Below, one piece after another: positions 17,252 to 27,415 of a DNA stretch of 64,000 nt. Origin of the DNA: Roseiarcus sp963742305. GTDB taxonomy: Bacteria; Pseudomonadota; Alphaproteobacteria; Rhizobiales; Beijerinckiaceae. The stretch is from NCBI GenBank assembly GCA_963742305.1, contig CAVULN010000017.1, forward strand, positions 124,001-188,000, read 5' to 3'. The position numbers and the translations under genes are program-made. The notes beneath the pieces are model-generated. The model had not been told where the DNA came from. It did not search any database and was given only the letters and a program-made list of their open reading frames with translations. Each line of letters starts with the position of its first letter. Within the stretch, counting starts at the first letter, position 1.

Positions 17252-18288
17252 GGGCCGCCCCCTTTGTCCGCCGGAGCGAGAACCTTCAGGTCCGAACGGG
17301 CCCACAGCATCTGCAGGCGCTTGAGAAGGATCGCGTCGCTCGCCACCGCCAACAGGATGAGGAGACCGAGCACGGCGTTAAGCCAGAACTCGCTGATCCC
17401 CAAGCGAAAGAGGCTTTGCTCCAACGTGCCGATCAAGATCGCGCCGAGCATGGCGCCAATGACCGTTCCCGAGCCCCCGAAGATATTGACGCCGCCGACC
17501 ACCACCGCGGCGATCACGCTGAGTTCAAGCCCTCGCCCGGCCTCGACCGTGATGTTGCCGAAGCGCGCGAGCGTCATGAACCCGCCGAGGCCGGAGAGCG
17601 CGCCGCATACGACGAAAGCAAGAAAGACCAGGCTTTTCATTGGCAGGCCGATAAGCTGGGCCGCTTCGGGGTTGGAGCCGATCGCATAGAGGCGCCGCGC
17701 AAAGGTCAAATAGGCGGCGCCGAGCTGAAAGACGACAACGATGAGCAAGGCGAAGACGAAGGGCGCGCGGATATCGAGCTGGCCGATCGGCGCGACGTTC
17801 AGGAGCGGCAGATCGATGAGCCATTGCGGCAGGCTGTCCGTCGTTACCGTCCGGGCGCCGGACAGATCGACCAGGACGCCACGATAGATCGCCAGCGTTC
17901 CGAGGGTCACGACGACCGCTGGAACCTCGCCCCAGGCGACAAGCACGCCGTTGACGGCGCCAAGCCCCGCGCCGATCGCCATTGCGATGACGACCGCGAG
18001 GACAGGGTTGACGCCGTTGTGCGCCGCGATCAACGTCCCGACGAAATAGGCTGTGAATCCGACAATCGAGCCGACTGATAGATCAATGTTGCGCGTCAGC
18101 ACCACGAGAGTCTGACCAACCCCAACGACCGTGATGATCGCGACACTGGACGCGATTCTGTTGAAGGTTCGAAAGGTATAGTAACCGTCGATCAGCGACC
18201 CAAAGGCGAGTACGGCGATTGCGATGAGAAGGAGCAGACTCAGCTCGCGAATCTGCTCCGGTCGGACGTGGCGCTTCAGCCAGTTCAT
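17248..18288 (-). CDS. Ribose/rhamnose-type ABC importer permease (RhaP-like)
   Basis: The 346-residue protein has multiple membrane segments and the signature LTRNIDLSVGSIVGFTAYFVG and VIAAVVVGGVNIFGGSGTV. It pairs with the following permease. Its ATG overlaps the upstream ATPase stop (ATGA). In rhizobial rhamnose loci the order ATPase, two permeases and a binding protein is similar, supporting a RhaTPQS-like assignment. Unbroken. Confidence 0.88.
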   Translation of the reverse strand: MNWLKRHVRPEQIRELSLLLLIAIAVLAFGSLIDGYYTFRTFNRIASSVAIITVVGVGQTLVVLTRNIDLSVGSIVGFTAYFVGTLIAAHNGVNPVLAVVIAMAIGAGLGAVNGVLVAWGEVPAVVVTLGTLAIYRGVLVDLSGARTVTTDSLPQWLIDLPLLNVAPIGQLDIRAPFVFALLIVVVFQLGAAYLTFARRLYAIGSNPEAAQLIGLPMKSLVFLAFVVCGALSGLGGFMTLARFGNITVEAGRGLELSVIAAVVVGGVNIFGGSGTVIGAMLGAILIGTLEQSLFRLGISEFWLNAVLGLLILLAVASDAILLKRLQMLWARSDLKVLAPADKGGGP

Positions 18289-19854
18289 GGGGCCAGTCCC
18301 GGCGGGGGTTCCATCCGCTTCTGCCCCATGGCTGCGGTCATAACGGATTCCTGATCCGCTTCTGCGCGATCCAGTATCGCCATCTGCCGGCCCTCGCGCA
18401 TGACCAGAACCCGATCGCTGAGCGCCAGCACCTCGGGAAGGTCGGACGAGATCACGATGACCCCGATCCCCTCAGCGGCAAGCTCGCCGATGATAGCGTG
18501 CACTTCGGCTTTCGAGCCGACGTCGACGCCCCGCGTCGGCTCATCGAGGATGAGAATCGCGGGGTTGGTGTTGAGCCACTTGCTCAGCATGACTTTCTGC
18601 TGATTGCCGCCCGACAGCTTGGCGACCGCGAGATCGACGGACGGCGTGCGGATCGCGAGTCTCGAGCGAAACCCTTCGGCCGTCCGCCGCTCGAGAGAAG
18701 TGCGGACGAGGCCGAAGCGGTTGAGGAATCGCGCGAGCGCCGGCAGCGTTATATTGGCGAAGATGGACATCGGAAGAATGAGGCCGAGCTGACGGCGGTC
18801 CTCGGAGACGTAGGCAACGCCCAGACTCATGCCTTCGCGCGGCGAACCGACGGTGACGGGTTTGCCGCGGAGCAGGATGGTTCCGGAGGTCGCCGGCTCT
18901 ATGCCAAAGAGAGCAAGTCCCACTTCCGTGCGCCCGGCGCCGATCAGGCCCGCCAGGCCAAGCACTTCGCCGCGATGGAGGTCGAAACTGACGCCTTCAA
19001 AGGCCCCGCGGCGGCCGAGATCGATAACGGACAGAAGAGTATCCCCCCGCGGCGCCGCCGCGCGCGGTTTCAGCGCGCCCAGTTCGCGTCCAACCATGTC
19101 GGCGATCGCGCGCTGTGGCGTCGCCTCGCTGCGGCCAACCGTCGAGATCAATCGTCCGTCCCGAAATACAGTCACCCTGTCCGCGATCTCGAAGACCTCC
19201 TCCAGACCGGTGGCTCACAAAAAGAATGGCGACGCCCTGTTTCTTCAGGTCGCGAATGAGGCCGAACAGCTCCCGAACTTCATGGGCGGAAAGCGAAGCC
19301 GTTGGCTCATCCATGATCAGAACGCGAACATTCATCGAAATCGCCTTGGCGATCTCAACCGACTGCTGAGCGGCGAGAGTAAGCCCGCGCGCGGCGCTCC
19401 GAACATCGAGAGCCACCCCGAGCTCGGCGAGAATCGCCTCAGCTTCGAGAAACATTCGCCGCCAGCTCACCACGCTCCCGCGGTCTCGGTGGCTGATGAA
19501 TATGTTCTCGGCGACATTGAGGTCAGGAAACAGGAGAGGCTCCTGATAGATGGCCGCCACCCCGAGACGCTGCGCCTCGGCGGCGCTCCGGATCGAGACG
19601 GCCTGCCCGCTCAGAAGGATCTCCCCACGATCGGGCTGATGCACGCCGGTCATGATCTTGATCAGGGTCGACTTGCCGGCTCCGTTCTCGCCGAGCAGGG
19701 CATGGATCTCGCCCGCATGAAGCGCAAGGGAAACGTCTTCGAGGGCCTGCGTCGCGTCGAAACGCTTCGCGACGCCGCGAATCTGGAGGATCGGCGCCGC
19801 CGCGACATCCGAGCCTTCAGGTTCGGCCAGCCGTTTTTCCCGGTTCTCGGTCAT
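18285..19854 (-). pseudogene. Sugar ABC importer ATPase (RhaT-like), one frameshift
   Basis: This is a tandem-domain ATPase of the ribose/rhamnose class, about 522 residues if repaired. The first domain has Walker A GENGAGKST, signature-like LTLAAQQSVEIAKA and Walker B VLIMDEPTASLS. The second has GAGRTE in place of a standard Walker A, LSGGNQQKV and ILILDEPTRGVDVGSK. Near 19205 the reading shifts after FVSHR; an extra T breaks the LEEVF continuation. The degenerate second domain is normal for the class. Start ATG 19854. The protein would energise the two downstream permeases. Confidence 0.85.
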
Positions 19855-19929
19855 GGCGACGCCAGAGCTGGGCGAGCGTCGCGCGGGGACTTGGCGAACA
19901 GAAGGCCGGGGGGACCGAAGCAATTCATG

Positions 19930-20982
19930 TCAACGGTCCGGGAAGCGTTGCGCGGCCGCGCGCCGCAGACGTTGATATTTGACGATCTGATCGAGCACCA
20001 CCGCGATGATGATCACGGCGCCGGTCACGAAGGTGCTCCAGGTGGCGTCGATGCCGAAGAAGATGATGCCGCTCGAGATCACCTGAATGATGAGCATCCC
20101 CACCATCGCCCCAAAGACGGTGCCATATCCCCCGGAGAGCGGCGTCCCTCCGATGATGACGGCTGCAATCACCGTGAGCACGAAGTCTGACCCCTCCTGC
20201 GGATCGATCGCTCCGCGAAAGCCGACATAGAGCGAGCCGGACAGGCCGGCGATCGCGCCCATGAGGACCAGCGTCTGAAGCCGCACGAGCGCATTGGGAA
20301 TGCCAGCGAGAAGAGCCGCTTCCGGGTTGCTCCCCACCGCCTGCACGCGATAGCCGAATCGGGTCCGGTGCAAGACGAAATGAAGGATGATGGTGAGCAC
20401 CACGAAGACGATCGCGACCACCGGGACGACGCCGAAGATCTTCGCCGAGACAAGAGTGAAAAAGGACGTCGTCGGGTTCGGGGGATTGATCGCGCGCCCA
20501 TTGTTGGTCACGAGCGCCAGCCCCTCGAACATGGAGAAGGTGCCGAGCGTCACGATGATGGACGGAAGCCTGAGGGTGATCGCGAGCAGCCCGTTCACGA
20601 GGCCGAGCAGGGCGCCAAAGGCTACTCCCGCGGCCATGGCGATCCACGGATTGACACCGGCAACCATCAGCAGAGCCGCGATGACGGCGGAGAAATTGAA
20701 CATCCAGCCGACGGAAAGGTCGATCTCGCGGATCGCCAGCAGAAAAACCATGCCCAGCGACAGCATGCCCTGGAACGTGGTGTTGCCAAGCACGGTGAAG
20801 AGATTGATCGGATTAAGAAAGCGCGGTTTGGCGAAACCGATCACGGCGATCATGACGATCAGCGCGACGATGACGCCGGTCTCTTCCGGCAGTTGGAGCC
20901 ATGACCGCGATCTGACCGGCGCCGGAACGCCGCGGGCCTCCCCAGGGCCAGCGCTCCAGACTGACTTCTCGGCCTCCGTCAT
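19930..20982 (-). CDS. Ribose-type ABC importer permease
   Basis: The 350-residue membrane protein begins with a Pro/Arg-rich cytoplasmic stretch, then about ten hydrophobic segments with LAIREIDLSVGWMFNFSAVIA and TVIAAVIIGGTPLSGGYGTV, as in ribose-type permeases. It overlaps the upstream ATPase by ATGA. Together with that ATPase and the binding protein at 22.5-23.6 kb it forms a second, single-permease importer in the same transcription unit. Unbroken. Confidence 0.88.
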   Translation of the reverse strand: MTEAEKSVWSAGPGEARGVPAPVRSRSWLQLPEETGVIVALIVMIAVIGFAKPRFLNPINLFTVLGNTTFQGMLSLGMVFLLAIREIDLSVGWMFNFSAVIAALLMVAGVNPWIAMAAGVAFGALLGLVNGLLAITLRLPSIIVTLGTFSMFEGLALVTNNGRAINPPNPTTSFFTLVSAKIFGVVPVVAIVFVVLTIILHFVLHRTRFGYRVQAVGSNPEAALLAGIPNALVRLQTLVLMGAIAGLSGSLYVGFRGAIDPQEGSDFVLTVIAAVIIGGTPLSGGYGTVFGAMVGMLIIQVISSGIIFFGIDATWSTFVTGAVIIIAVVLDQIVKYQRLRRAAAQRFPDR

Positions 20983-22504
20983 TGCAGAGCGCCGCGTGTC
21001 TGGGGCGGCCTCTCACCCGTGTTGATCAGATGCAGGAGCGAATGGCTGTCGACACCGCTTCCAGCGACCTCGCCGGCCAGCCGGCCTCGATAAAAGACCA
21101 GGATCCGGTCACAGAGGCCGATCAACTCCGGCAGTTCGGTCGAGCTGAAAAGGATGATGCGCCCATCGGCGGACATCCCCCGTATCAACTCATAGATCTC
21201 GCGCTTCGCCCCGACGTCAACTCCGCGCGTGGGATCGTCGAGAAGAACCACCCGAGGCCCGATCTCGAGCCATTTGCCGATCACCACTTTCTGCTGATTG
21301 CCGCCCGACAGATGGTCGACGGACGTATCAGGCGAACGCGTCTTGATGCGAAGCTGGGCGATCTGGCGCGACGCCCGACGCCGGGCTTCGGGCAGGCTGA
21401 ACAGCGGCGATGTGTTGAGCGCGCCGATGACGACCTGGCTGATATTGAACAGGATGCTCCGATCGAGCATCAGGCCGTTGCGCCTGCGGTCTGCGGGCAC
21501 GAGACAGACGCCGCGCCGCGCGGCTTCGGTGGCGCTGCGCGGCAGTCCGCGCCCGTCCGGATAGATCACGTCGCCGGAACGCGCCTTGTGGGCTCCAAAC
21601 AGAATATTGAGCAGAGCTCGAGACGCCCGCGCCTTCGAGCCCGGCGAGGCCCACCACCTCGCCGGAGCGGGCGGTGAACTGGACGTTTCTGAGTTCGCCG
21701 CCGGAGACGCTTCCGCACGATGAGCTCTTCCGGCTTGCCGGGCCGTCCGGGACGGTAGCGGGGGAGGAAACATCTCGTCCGGATGCGCGCCGATCATTCC
21801 ATCGATGACTTCGGGCATGGTCAGTCCGGCGCGATCGCGGGTCGTCACGTCCTTGCCGTTCCGGGCGATCGTCACGCGATCCGAGATGGCGAAGACCTCC
21901 TCGAGGCGATGCGAAACGTAGAGCATCGTGACGCCGCGCTCGCGGAGCTGCCGCAGCACCGCGAAGAGGCGTTCGGTCTCGCGATCGTTGAGCGCCGAAT
22001 TCGGTTCGTCGAGGATGAGGAGTCTCGGCGCTTCCAAGAAGGACGCGCGCGAGCTCGACAAGCTGCTGCTCGCCGATGCTGAGGCGGCTGACCGGCGCGT
22101 CCACGTCGACGTCGAGGCCCAAGCGCTCAACGACATCCCGGCTCATCTCGCGCATGGCGTCGGTCGAGACCAGCCCACGTCGCAACGGCTCTCGGTTGAC
22201 GAACAGATTGGCGAGTACCGAGCGCTGCGGAAACAGCGAGAGCTCCTGATAGACGATGCCGACGCCGCGGCGACGCGCCGCGACAGGCGAATCCATCACC
22301 ACCTCGCGCCCCTCGAAGCAGGATCTTGCCGGAATCGGGTTGGACGACCCCCGCCAGCACTTTCATCAGCGTCGATTTGCCTGCCCCGTTCTCGCCGACC
22401 AGAGCATGGATCATGCCGCGGTCGACCTCGAGGCTCAGGCCATCCAGGGCGGTGACGCCGCCATATCGCTTTCTCAGATTGAGAACGGAGACGAGAGGCG
22501 CCAT
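20979..22504 (-). pseudogene. Sugar ABC importer ATPase, at least three frameshifts
   Basis: This second tandem-domain ATPase of the ribose class has about 500 residues if repaired. The first domain shows GENGAGKSTLMKV, GIVYQELSLF, LSIGEQQLVELARVLL, then LLILDEPNSALNDRETERLF and LYVSHRLEEVFAISDRV. The second shows LSGGNQQKVVIGKWL and VVLLDDPTRGVDVGAKREIY. Frame changes are near 22320 (after GKILL), near 22040 (after ARVLL) and between about 21630 and 21720 (before the second nucleotide-binding domain). All motifs are otherwise well preserved, so sequence error is a real alternative to decay. Confidence 0.8.
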
Positions 22505-22547
22505 GGACGAGGCTCGCGAAGCGAGGACGCTCGCGCGTCCCCGCCTT

Positions 22548-23639
22548 TCAGCGTCGGCGTCTCACTCGGACTCGGCTTCGATGGGCTGCATGCCCGGAGG
22601 AGTCGGAAACTCCGGTCACGCTCTTGGACCAGGGCTTGTAGAACTCAGCCGTCGCCTTGGGGTCAGCGGCAAGCTTCTGCGAGTTGCTCGAAGGTCACGC
22701 TTCGGCAGCCCGGGTCCCATGTCCACACTGTTTGCGGTGACGATCTGAGTTCCTGAGTTGTAGAAGCCGGTCGGAAGAGGCGTCTTGTTGCGGATCGAGT
22801 CGACGAGCAGCACGATCGGCAGGTAGCCTTGGACGAACGGGCTCTGACCGAGCGAAACATAGGCGTGACCGCCCTTGATCGCCGCGAGATTCTCCGCGGT
22901 CAGATCGTAGCCGCCGGCGACAAATTTGTCGCCATTCGCCGCGTTCAGCTTGCCGAGGCTTGCAATATCGGGCGCGCAGAGTCCGATCATCGCAACCGCG
23001 TCGGGATTGGCCGCGTAGAGCTGCTCCCAGTGATTGTAATTGTCGACCGCGCTGACCTTCACGTCGAAGGGGCCGAGCACGGTGAGGCCCGGCGCGGCTT
23101 TCAGCGATTCCTCGACGCCCTTGGCGCGGTTCTCGAGGACCGGGAAGCCAGGGAAGCAATTGCCGATGATCGACCTTGCCCTTGGCGGAGGCGCCGCCCA
23201 GCTTGTCGACGATCATCTTGCCGAGGATGCGTCCGCTTTGGGTGGATTTCTCGCCGACATAGGGGCCCTTGATGCTCTTGCTCAACATGTTGAACTGGAC
23301 GACCGGCACGCCGCTCGCGACGATGTCGTTCATGCCCTTGGCCATCGCATCGCCGGGCATCGACGAGGCGACGCCGGCCGCGCCGGCATTGACAAGGCCT
23401 TGCGCGAGCTTGAGCTGGCCCTCCGGCGAACCGCCAGGGGATTCCTGGACCTTGAGGGTCACACCGAGATCGGCGGCGGCGGCCTTGGCGCCGTCCACGA
23501 TCTGCTCGACGAACGGATTGCCTTGAGCGTGGGTGACAAAGCCGATCGTGATGTCGTCCGCTCGCGCGGCGAGCGCCGCGAAACCGAGCGTGACGGTTGC
23601 CGCGCACGGCCGAACCGATAACGTCACGCAATTTCGCAC
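22548..23639 (-). pseudogene. Ribose-type ABC substrate-binding protein, frameshifted
   Basis: The GTG at 23639 follows an AGGGGAGG ribosome-binding site. A signal peptide (ATVTLGFAALAARA) leads into DDITIGFVTHAQGNPFVEQIVDGAKAA, the usual start of ribose-type binding proteins. Later parts read DPDAVAMIGLCAPDIA-like and KFVAGGYDLTAENLAAIKGGHAYVSLGQSP, typical for the family. Frame breaks lie near 23170, 22710 and 22685; the repaired end contains FYKPWSKSVTG. It is the first gene of the transporter cluster and has a LacI-type operator-like sequence about 95 bases upstream. The ligand is unknown. Confidence 0.78.
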
Positions 23640-23731
23640 AGCTTCCTCCCCTTGCTGAACGTGCCAAGTCACGACGGCGAGGCTCTCTGAACCTCGGACT
23701 CGCGCGTCACGTCGAAGCCTGTTGCCGAGAC

Positions 23732-23743
23732 GATAACGTTTCA
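23732..23743. promoter_or_regulatory. LacI-type operator-like site before the transporter cluster
   Basis: TAACGTTTCAAT stands about 95 bases before the binding-protein start at 23639. Exactly the same 12 bases occur at 31251-31262 before the divergent SDR operon. The AACGTT core is the classic centre of LacI/GalR-family operators, and a LacI regulator is encoded at 40.1-41.2 kb. Confidence 0.6.
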
Positions 23744-23875
23744 ATCGGACGACTGTCAATGACGCGGAATTGCCTCGCGGAAGGCTTCCACTCGAAATCT
23801 GACCGTGTACATAGGCTCACGGGGCAGCGCCTGTCCGGCACCTGGCGACCGCGCCTCTGTTCGATCTGCGGCGAT

Positions 23876-23888
23876 GAAATCGTTTCCA
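23876..23888. promoter_or_regulatory. Second LacI-type operator-like site in the 23.7 kb gap
   Basis: GAAATCGTTTCCA is an imperfect version of the GAAACGTTTC palindrome. With the site at 23732 it gives two candidate sites in the 281-bp gap 23640-23920. No gene is seen in this gap. Confidence 0.45.
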
Positions 23889-23920
23889 CGATTTCTCCGA
23901 ATCGCCCTCGCCCGCTCAGT

Positions 23921-24945
23921 TCACGGCGGAGCGACCGCGCGACCGATGCGCGGCCATTCGTAGGCGGCCTCGACCAGCGCGTAGGTCTTCAGATTGTCGT
24001 CGCCCGTCGATTCCGGGTCCTTGCCGTCGCGCCAGGCCCGCACAATCGCCTCCTGTGTTCGAAGCACGCTCTCCTGAACGGTATGCCAGGGCTGCGAGGT
24101 CCAGGACAGCAGCGGCGATCCGAAATCGCGATCGCGAGTGCTCTGCCCGCCCGATGTGACACGTGCGACGAGTCCCGGACCGATCGGAGGCTGAGCCGCG
24201 CTCTCCTTCGATCGTCACTAACGTCTCCGGAAATGGATCGGGATCGATTCGCGACTCCATCGAGCACTCAACGACGCTGACCGCGCCGGAACAGTGGCGC
24301 ATCATGATGGTCGCCGTGTCTTCGCCGACATTCTCCGGATTGCGGAGTTTGAGTCTCGCACGACACGCGTTCGACATCGCCCAGAAAGAAAGCGCGCAAG
24401 ATCGAGCATGTGAATTCCGACATCGAGGATCGCATACCGCTTCGCTTGATGCAGATAGGGCTGGACGGCGTAGATGTCGTAGCCGGTGCGAAAGGCGATG
24501 CGCGCCCACGTCGGCTTACCGATCGCTCCGCTGTCGATCACGCCCTTCAGCTTGCGCATCGGCGATTGCCAGCGGAAGTTCTCATGGATCGCGAGCCGCA
24601 CGCCCGCCTTTGCGCGACGGTCTCGACGATTTCGCGCGATTCGATCCCAGTCGGACGCCAGTGGCTTCTGCAGGATGATATCGACGCCGCGAGCCGCAGC
24701 GAGCTTGACCATCTGAAGATGGTTTCCATCCGCGTGACGATGTCGACAAAATCGACCTTCTCCTTTCCAGCAAAGCCCCGGCGTCGTGTAGAAGCGCGGG
24801 ACGCCGAAGGTCTTGGCCGCTTCCTCGGCCTTCTCGCGTCGATGTCGCAGACGGCGACAAGCTCAATGTCTTCGGCCGCAAGATCGCGCCATCCGTTGAG
24901 ATGATTCTGCGCGAAAAATCCGCACCCGATGACCGCGACACGCAT
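23921..24945 (-). pseudogene. Gfo/Idh/MocA-family oxidoreductase, several frameshifts
   Basis: Starting at ATG 24945, the frame gives the Rossmann N-terminus MRVAVIGCGFFAQNHLNGW and VAVCDID. In other frames it continues with FVDIVTRMETI, then the conserved loop LQKPLASDW (EKP-type; here QKP), AIHENFRWQSPMRKLKGVID, ILDVGIHMLDLARFLSG, and ends with ALVEAAYEWPRIGRAV. At least four single-base shifts separate these parts. The Glu-to-Gln change at EKP is not fatal for the family (the Lys matters most). It follows E1-alpha in the leftward operon and would oxidise a sugar or sugar derivative with NAD(P). Confidence 0.75.
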
Positions 24946-25093
24946 TGGGACCTCGTTGATGAGCGACCAGACCGAGTGATCTCCGCTTCCCACCGGAGCG
25001 GCGCGCACAACGTCGCCCGTTTGCGCGCAGCAGGTGAAAACTTCTAATGCGGCCAGAAGCTGTGGCGCTGATCGCCGCCTGGCGATTGCCCGC

Positions 25094-26077
25094 TTACATG
25101 GGCAAAAAGCTCCCCAAGATCCGGCGCGGCGAGGCGAGAACTTCGGCGACAACCTGCTCGATCGCCTCGTTTGTCTCCGCCTGCATCTGTTCGAGACCGC
25201 CGCGGCGCAGAATCTTCTCGGTCGTCAGCCGGTCCGCGAAGATCAGCAATCGGGTCGCGCTTCAGCCAGGCGTCGAGTTCGCCCGCCGGCCGGTAGGTCG
25301 CCGGGTCGGAGCGCGAATGGCCGGAATAGCGATAGGTCTTCATTTCGACCAGCGACGGCCCCTCGCCGCGGCGGGCGCGTGCAACCGCTCCCGCCATGGC
25401 CTCGGCGACCTTGTCGACGTCCTGCCCGTCGGCGATGATCCCAGGCATGTTGTAGCTCGACGCGCGAACGGCGATGTCCTCGACCGGCGTTGTCAGATTG
25501 ATGCGCGAATATTCCCCGTAGAGATTGTTCTCGCAGACGAAGATCACCGGCAGCTTCTGGATGGCCGCGAAATTCAGAAGCCTCATGAAAGGCGCCGATA
25601 TTTGCCGTGCCGTCGCCGAAAATCGCGACCGCGACGCGGCCGTTCCTGCGCGCCCGCGCCGCCATCGCCGCGCCGCAGGCGATCGGCAGGCCGGCGCCGA
25701 TGATCGCCGCCGTGGGCAGTAGCCCAACGCTCGGCTCGACGAGATGCATCGAGCCGCCGACGCCGCCCGCGCAGCCGATGGTGCGGCCGCAGATCTCGCC
25801 GATCACGCCGGCCGGCGTCACGCCGAGCGCAAGCGCATGGCCGTGGCCGCGATAGGTGCAGGTCACGATGTCGTCGGGATCGATCGCGCGTGCGATACCG
25901 ACGGACACCGCTTCCTGGCCGTTCGCCAGATGGGTGCTGCCGCGAACGTGACCCTCGGCGAACAGCTTCTGGATGCGGTTCTCGACGCCGCGGATTTCGA
26001 CCATCCGCTGAAGCTGGTCGAGCCGGTTCTTCAGCGCTTCGCGGCGCGCGAGAGGAGAATTGGAATTGGAGATGGTC
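25094..26077 (-). pseudogene. Thiamine-diphosphate dehydrogenase E1 alpha subunit, frameshifted
   Basis: This is the alpha chain of a heterodimeric 2-oxoacid or acetoin dehydrogenase E1, about 325 residues if repaired. It shows VEIRGVENRIQKLFAEG, HLANGQEAVSVGIARA, YRGHGHALALG, GGSMHLVEPSVGLL and the ThDP motif FGDGTANIGAFHEA, then LPVIFVCENNLYGEYSR and TYRYSGHSRSDP. Extra bases near 25590 and 25210 break the frame. The ATG overlaps the E1-beta stop (ATGA). The shape fits the acetoin/2-oxoacid group (the AcoA/PdhA branch), but substrate is open. No E2 acyltransferase or E3 gene is nearby. Confidence 0.82.
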
Positions 26078-27084
26078 ATGCTGCGTTCCTCCACCAGGGC
26101 GCCGGCGCCTTGTTGGTCGAGACAAGGGCGGCGATCTGTTCGGTCACATAGGCGGGATTGGGCAGGTATCGTGGCTTCCAGTACGCCGCTATAGGGAATG
26201 GGCGCGTCGGGAAGCGTGATCCGATGCGGCGGCGCCTTCAGCTTGCCGAACGCCTCCGCAGCGACTGTCGAGGCCACGTCGGCGCCCCAGCCGGCGCTGG
26301 CGGTCGCCTCTTCGAGCGTCACCAGCCGACCGGTGCGCGCGACCGACTCGAGCACCGTCTTGCGATCCCACGGCCAGAGCGTGAGCAGGTCGATGACCTC
26401 GATGCTTGCGTCGCTGTTGGCGGCGGCTTCAAGCGCGACCCGCACCATGGCGCCGCAGGTCACGAGCGTCGCATCGTTTCCAGGCCGCACGATCTCGGCC
26501 TTGCCGAGCGGGATGCGATAGGCGGGATCGAACTCATGCTCCTCGCGCTCTGAGTAGAGAATGCGCGGCTCGAGCACGACGACCGGGTCAGGATCCTCGA
26601 TCGCGGAGCGCAGGAGCCCATAGGTCGTGCGGGCGTTGCTGGTCACTGCGAGCTTGAGGCCAGGCGTGCCGCGCATCCAGTGATCGAGCATCTGCGAATG
26701 CTGGCAGCCGAAGCCCTGACCCGCCCCGGCCGAAGCGCGCACCACGAGGGGCGTCGTGAGCCTGCCGCGCGAGAGATAGCGCATGGTGGCCGCCTGCGTC
26801 GTGAGCTGATCGAGCGCCACGCCGAGGAATTCGATGAACATGATTTCGACGACGGGCTTCAGACCGCAGACCGCCGCGCCGACCGCCGCGCCCATGAAGG
26901 CCATCTCTGAGATCGGCGTGTCGATGACGCGCTCCGGTCCGTGCTTGGCGAGCAGACCTTCGGTGACCTTGAAGGGACCGCCCGCCTCCGCGACGTCCTC
27001 GCCCATGAGAATGACCGTCGGATCGTCGGTCATGGCGTCGTCCAACGCTCTCAGCACCGCCTGCCTGGTCCATATCTTGGCCAT
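26074..27084 (-). pseudogene. Thiamine-diphosphate dehydrogenase E1 beta subunit, one frameshift near its end
   Basis: The beta chain is about 336 residues. It begins MAKIWTRQAVLRALDDAM after a GGAGG site and contains VILMGEDVAEAGG, ERVIDTPISEMAFMGAAVGAA, GQGFGCQHSQML, and VVLEPRILYSERE. It helps bind thiamine diphosphate and the lipoyl carrier. An extra A near 26165 disrupts the last 30 residues; repaired, the end reads YVTEQIAALVSTNKAPAPWW. If the break is real, the beta chain would be fused out of frame into E1-alpha. It is downstream of a free-standing lipoyl domain gene. Confidence 0.85.
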
Positions 27085-27121
27085 CTGACCTCCCTTGATT
27101 CCGTTCGTCCGTTTCCGATGT

Positions 27122-27361
27122 CTATTTGATGTCGAGCACAAGTGTCGGCGCGCCGGTCTTCACGTCGTCGCCGACCGCGATCAATATGTTCGATACGACG
27201 CCGGCCGCGGGCGCCGGAACCTCGACCTGGGCCTTGTCGGTCTCGACCACGAACAGCGTGTCTCCCTTGCCGACCGTCGCGCCGCGCTCGACTTTGATCT
27301 CCTTCACGACAACCTCGTCGACGGCGTCCCCGACCTTCGGCATTTTGAGCGTCGTCAGCAT
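27122..27361 (-). CDS. Free-standing lipoyl (biotinyl/lipoyl attachment) domain protein
   Basis: The 79-residue protein is a single lipoyl-type domain. It starts MLTTLKMPKVGDAVDEVVV, and the attachment lysine is Lys-43 in VVETDKAQVEV, followed by the PAPAAGVV strand and the terminal TLVLDIK. The ETDKA context favours lipoate over biotin (biotin domains usually have AMKM). It would carry the group removed by the E1 encoded directly downstream. Unlike a normal E2 it has no peripheral-subunit-binding or acyltransferase domain. The gene is unbroken and lies 37 bases before E1-beta. Confidence 0.88.
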   Translation of the reverse strand: MLTTLKMPKVGDAVDEVVVKEIKVERGATVGKGDTLFVVETDKAQVEVPAPAAGVVSNILIAVGDDVKTGAPTLVLDIK

Positions 27362-27415
27362 GGTTCCAGGCTCGCGTTGGCTTCGAGGAGAAATCAGTTG
27401 GAGGTTTGCAGCCAG

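Noticed and set aside
25243..27141. A 632-residue fusion of E1-beta and E1-alpha
   Set aside because: The fusion arises only from an extra base near 26165; repaired, the two genes have a normal ATGA overlap and normal ends.
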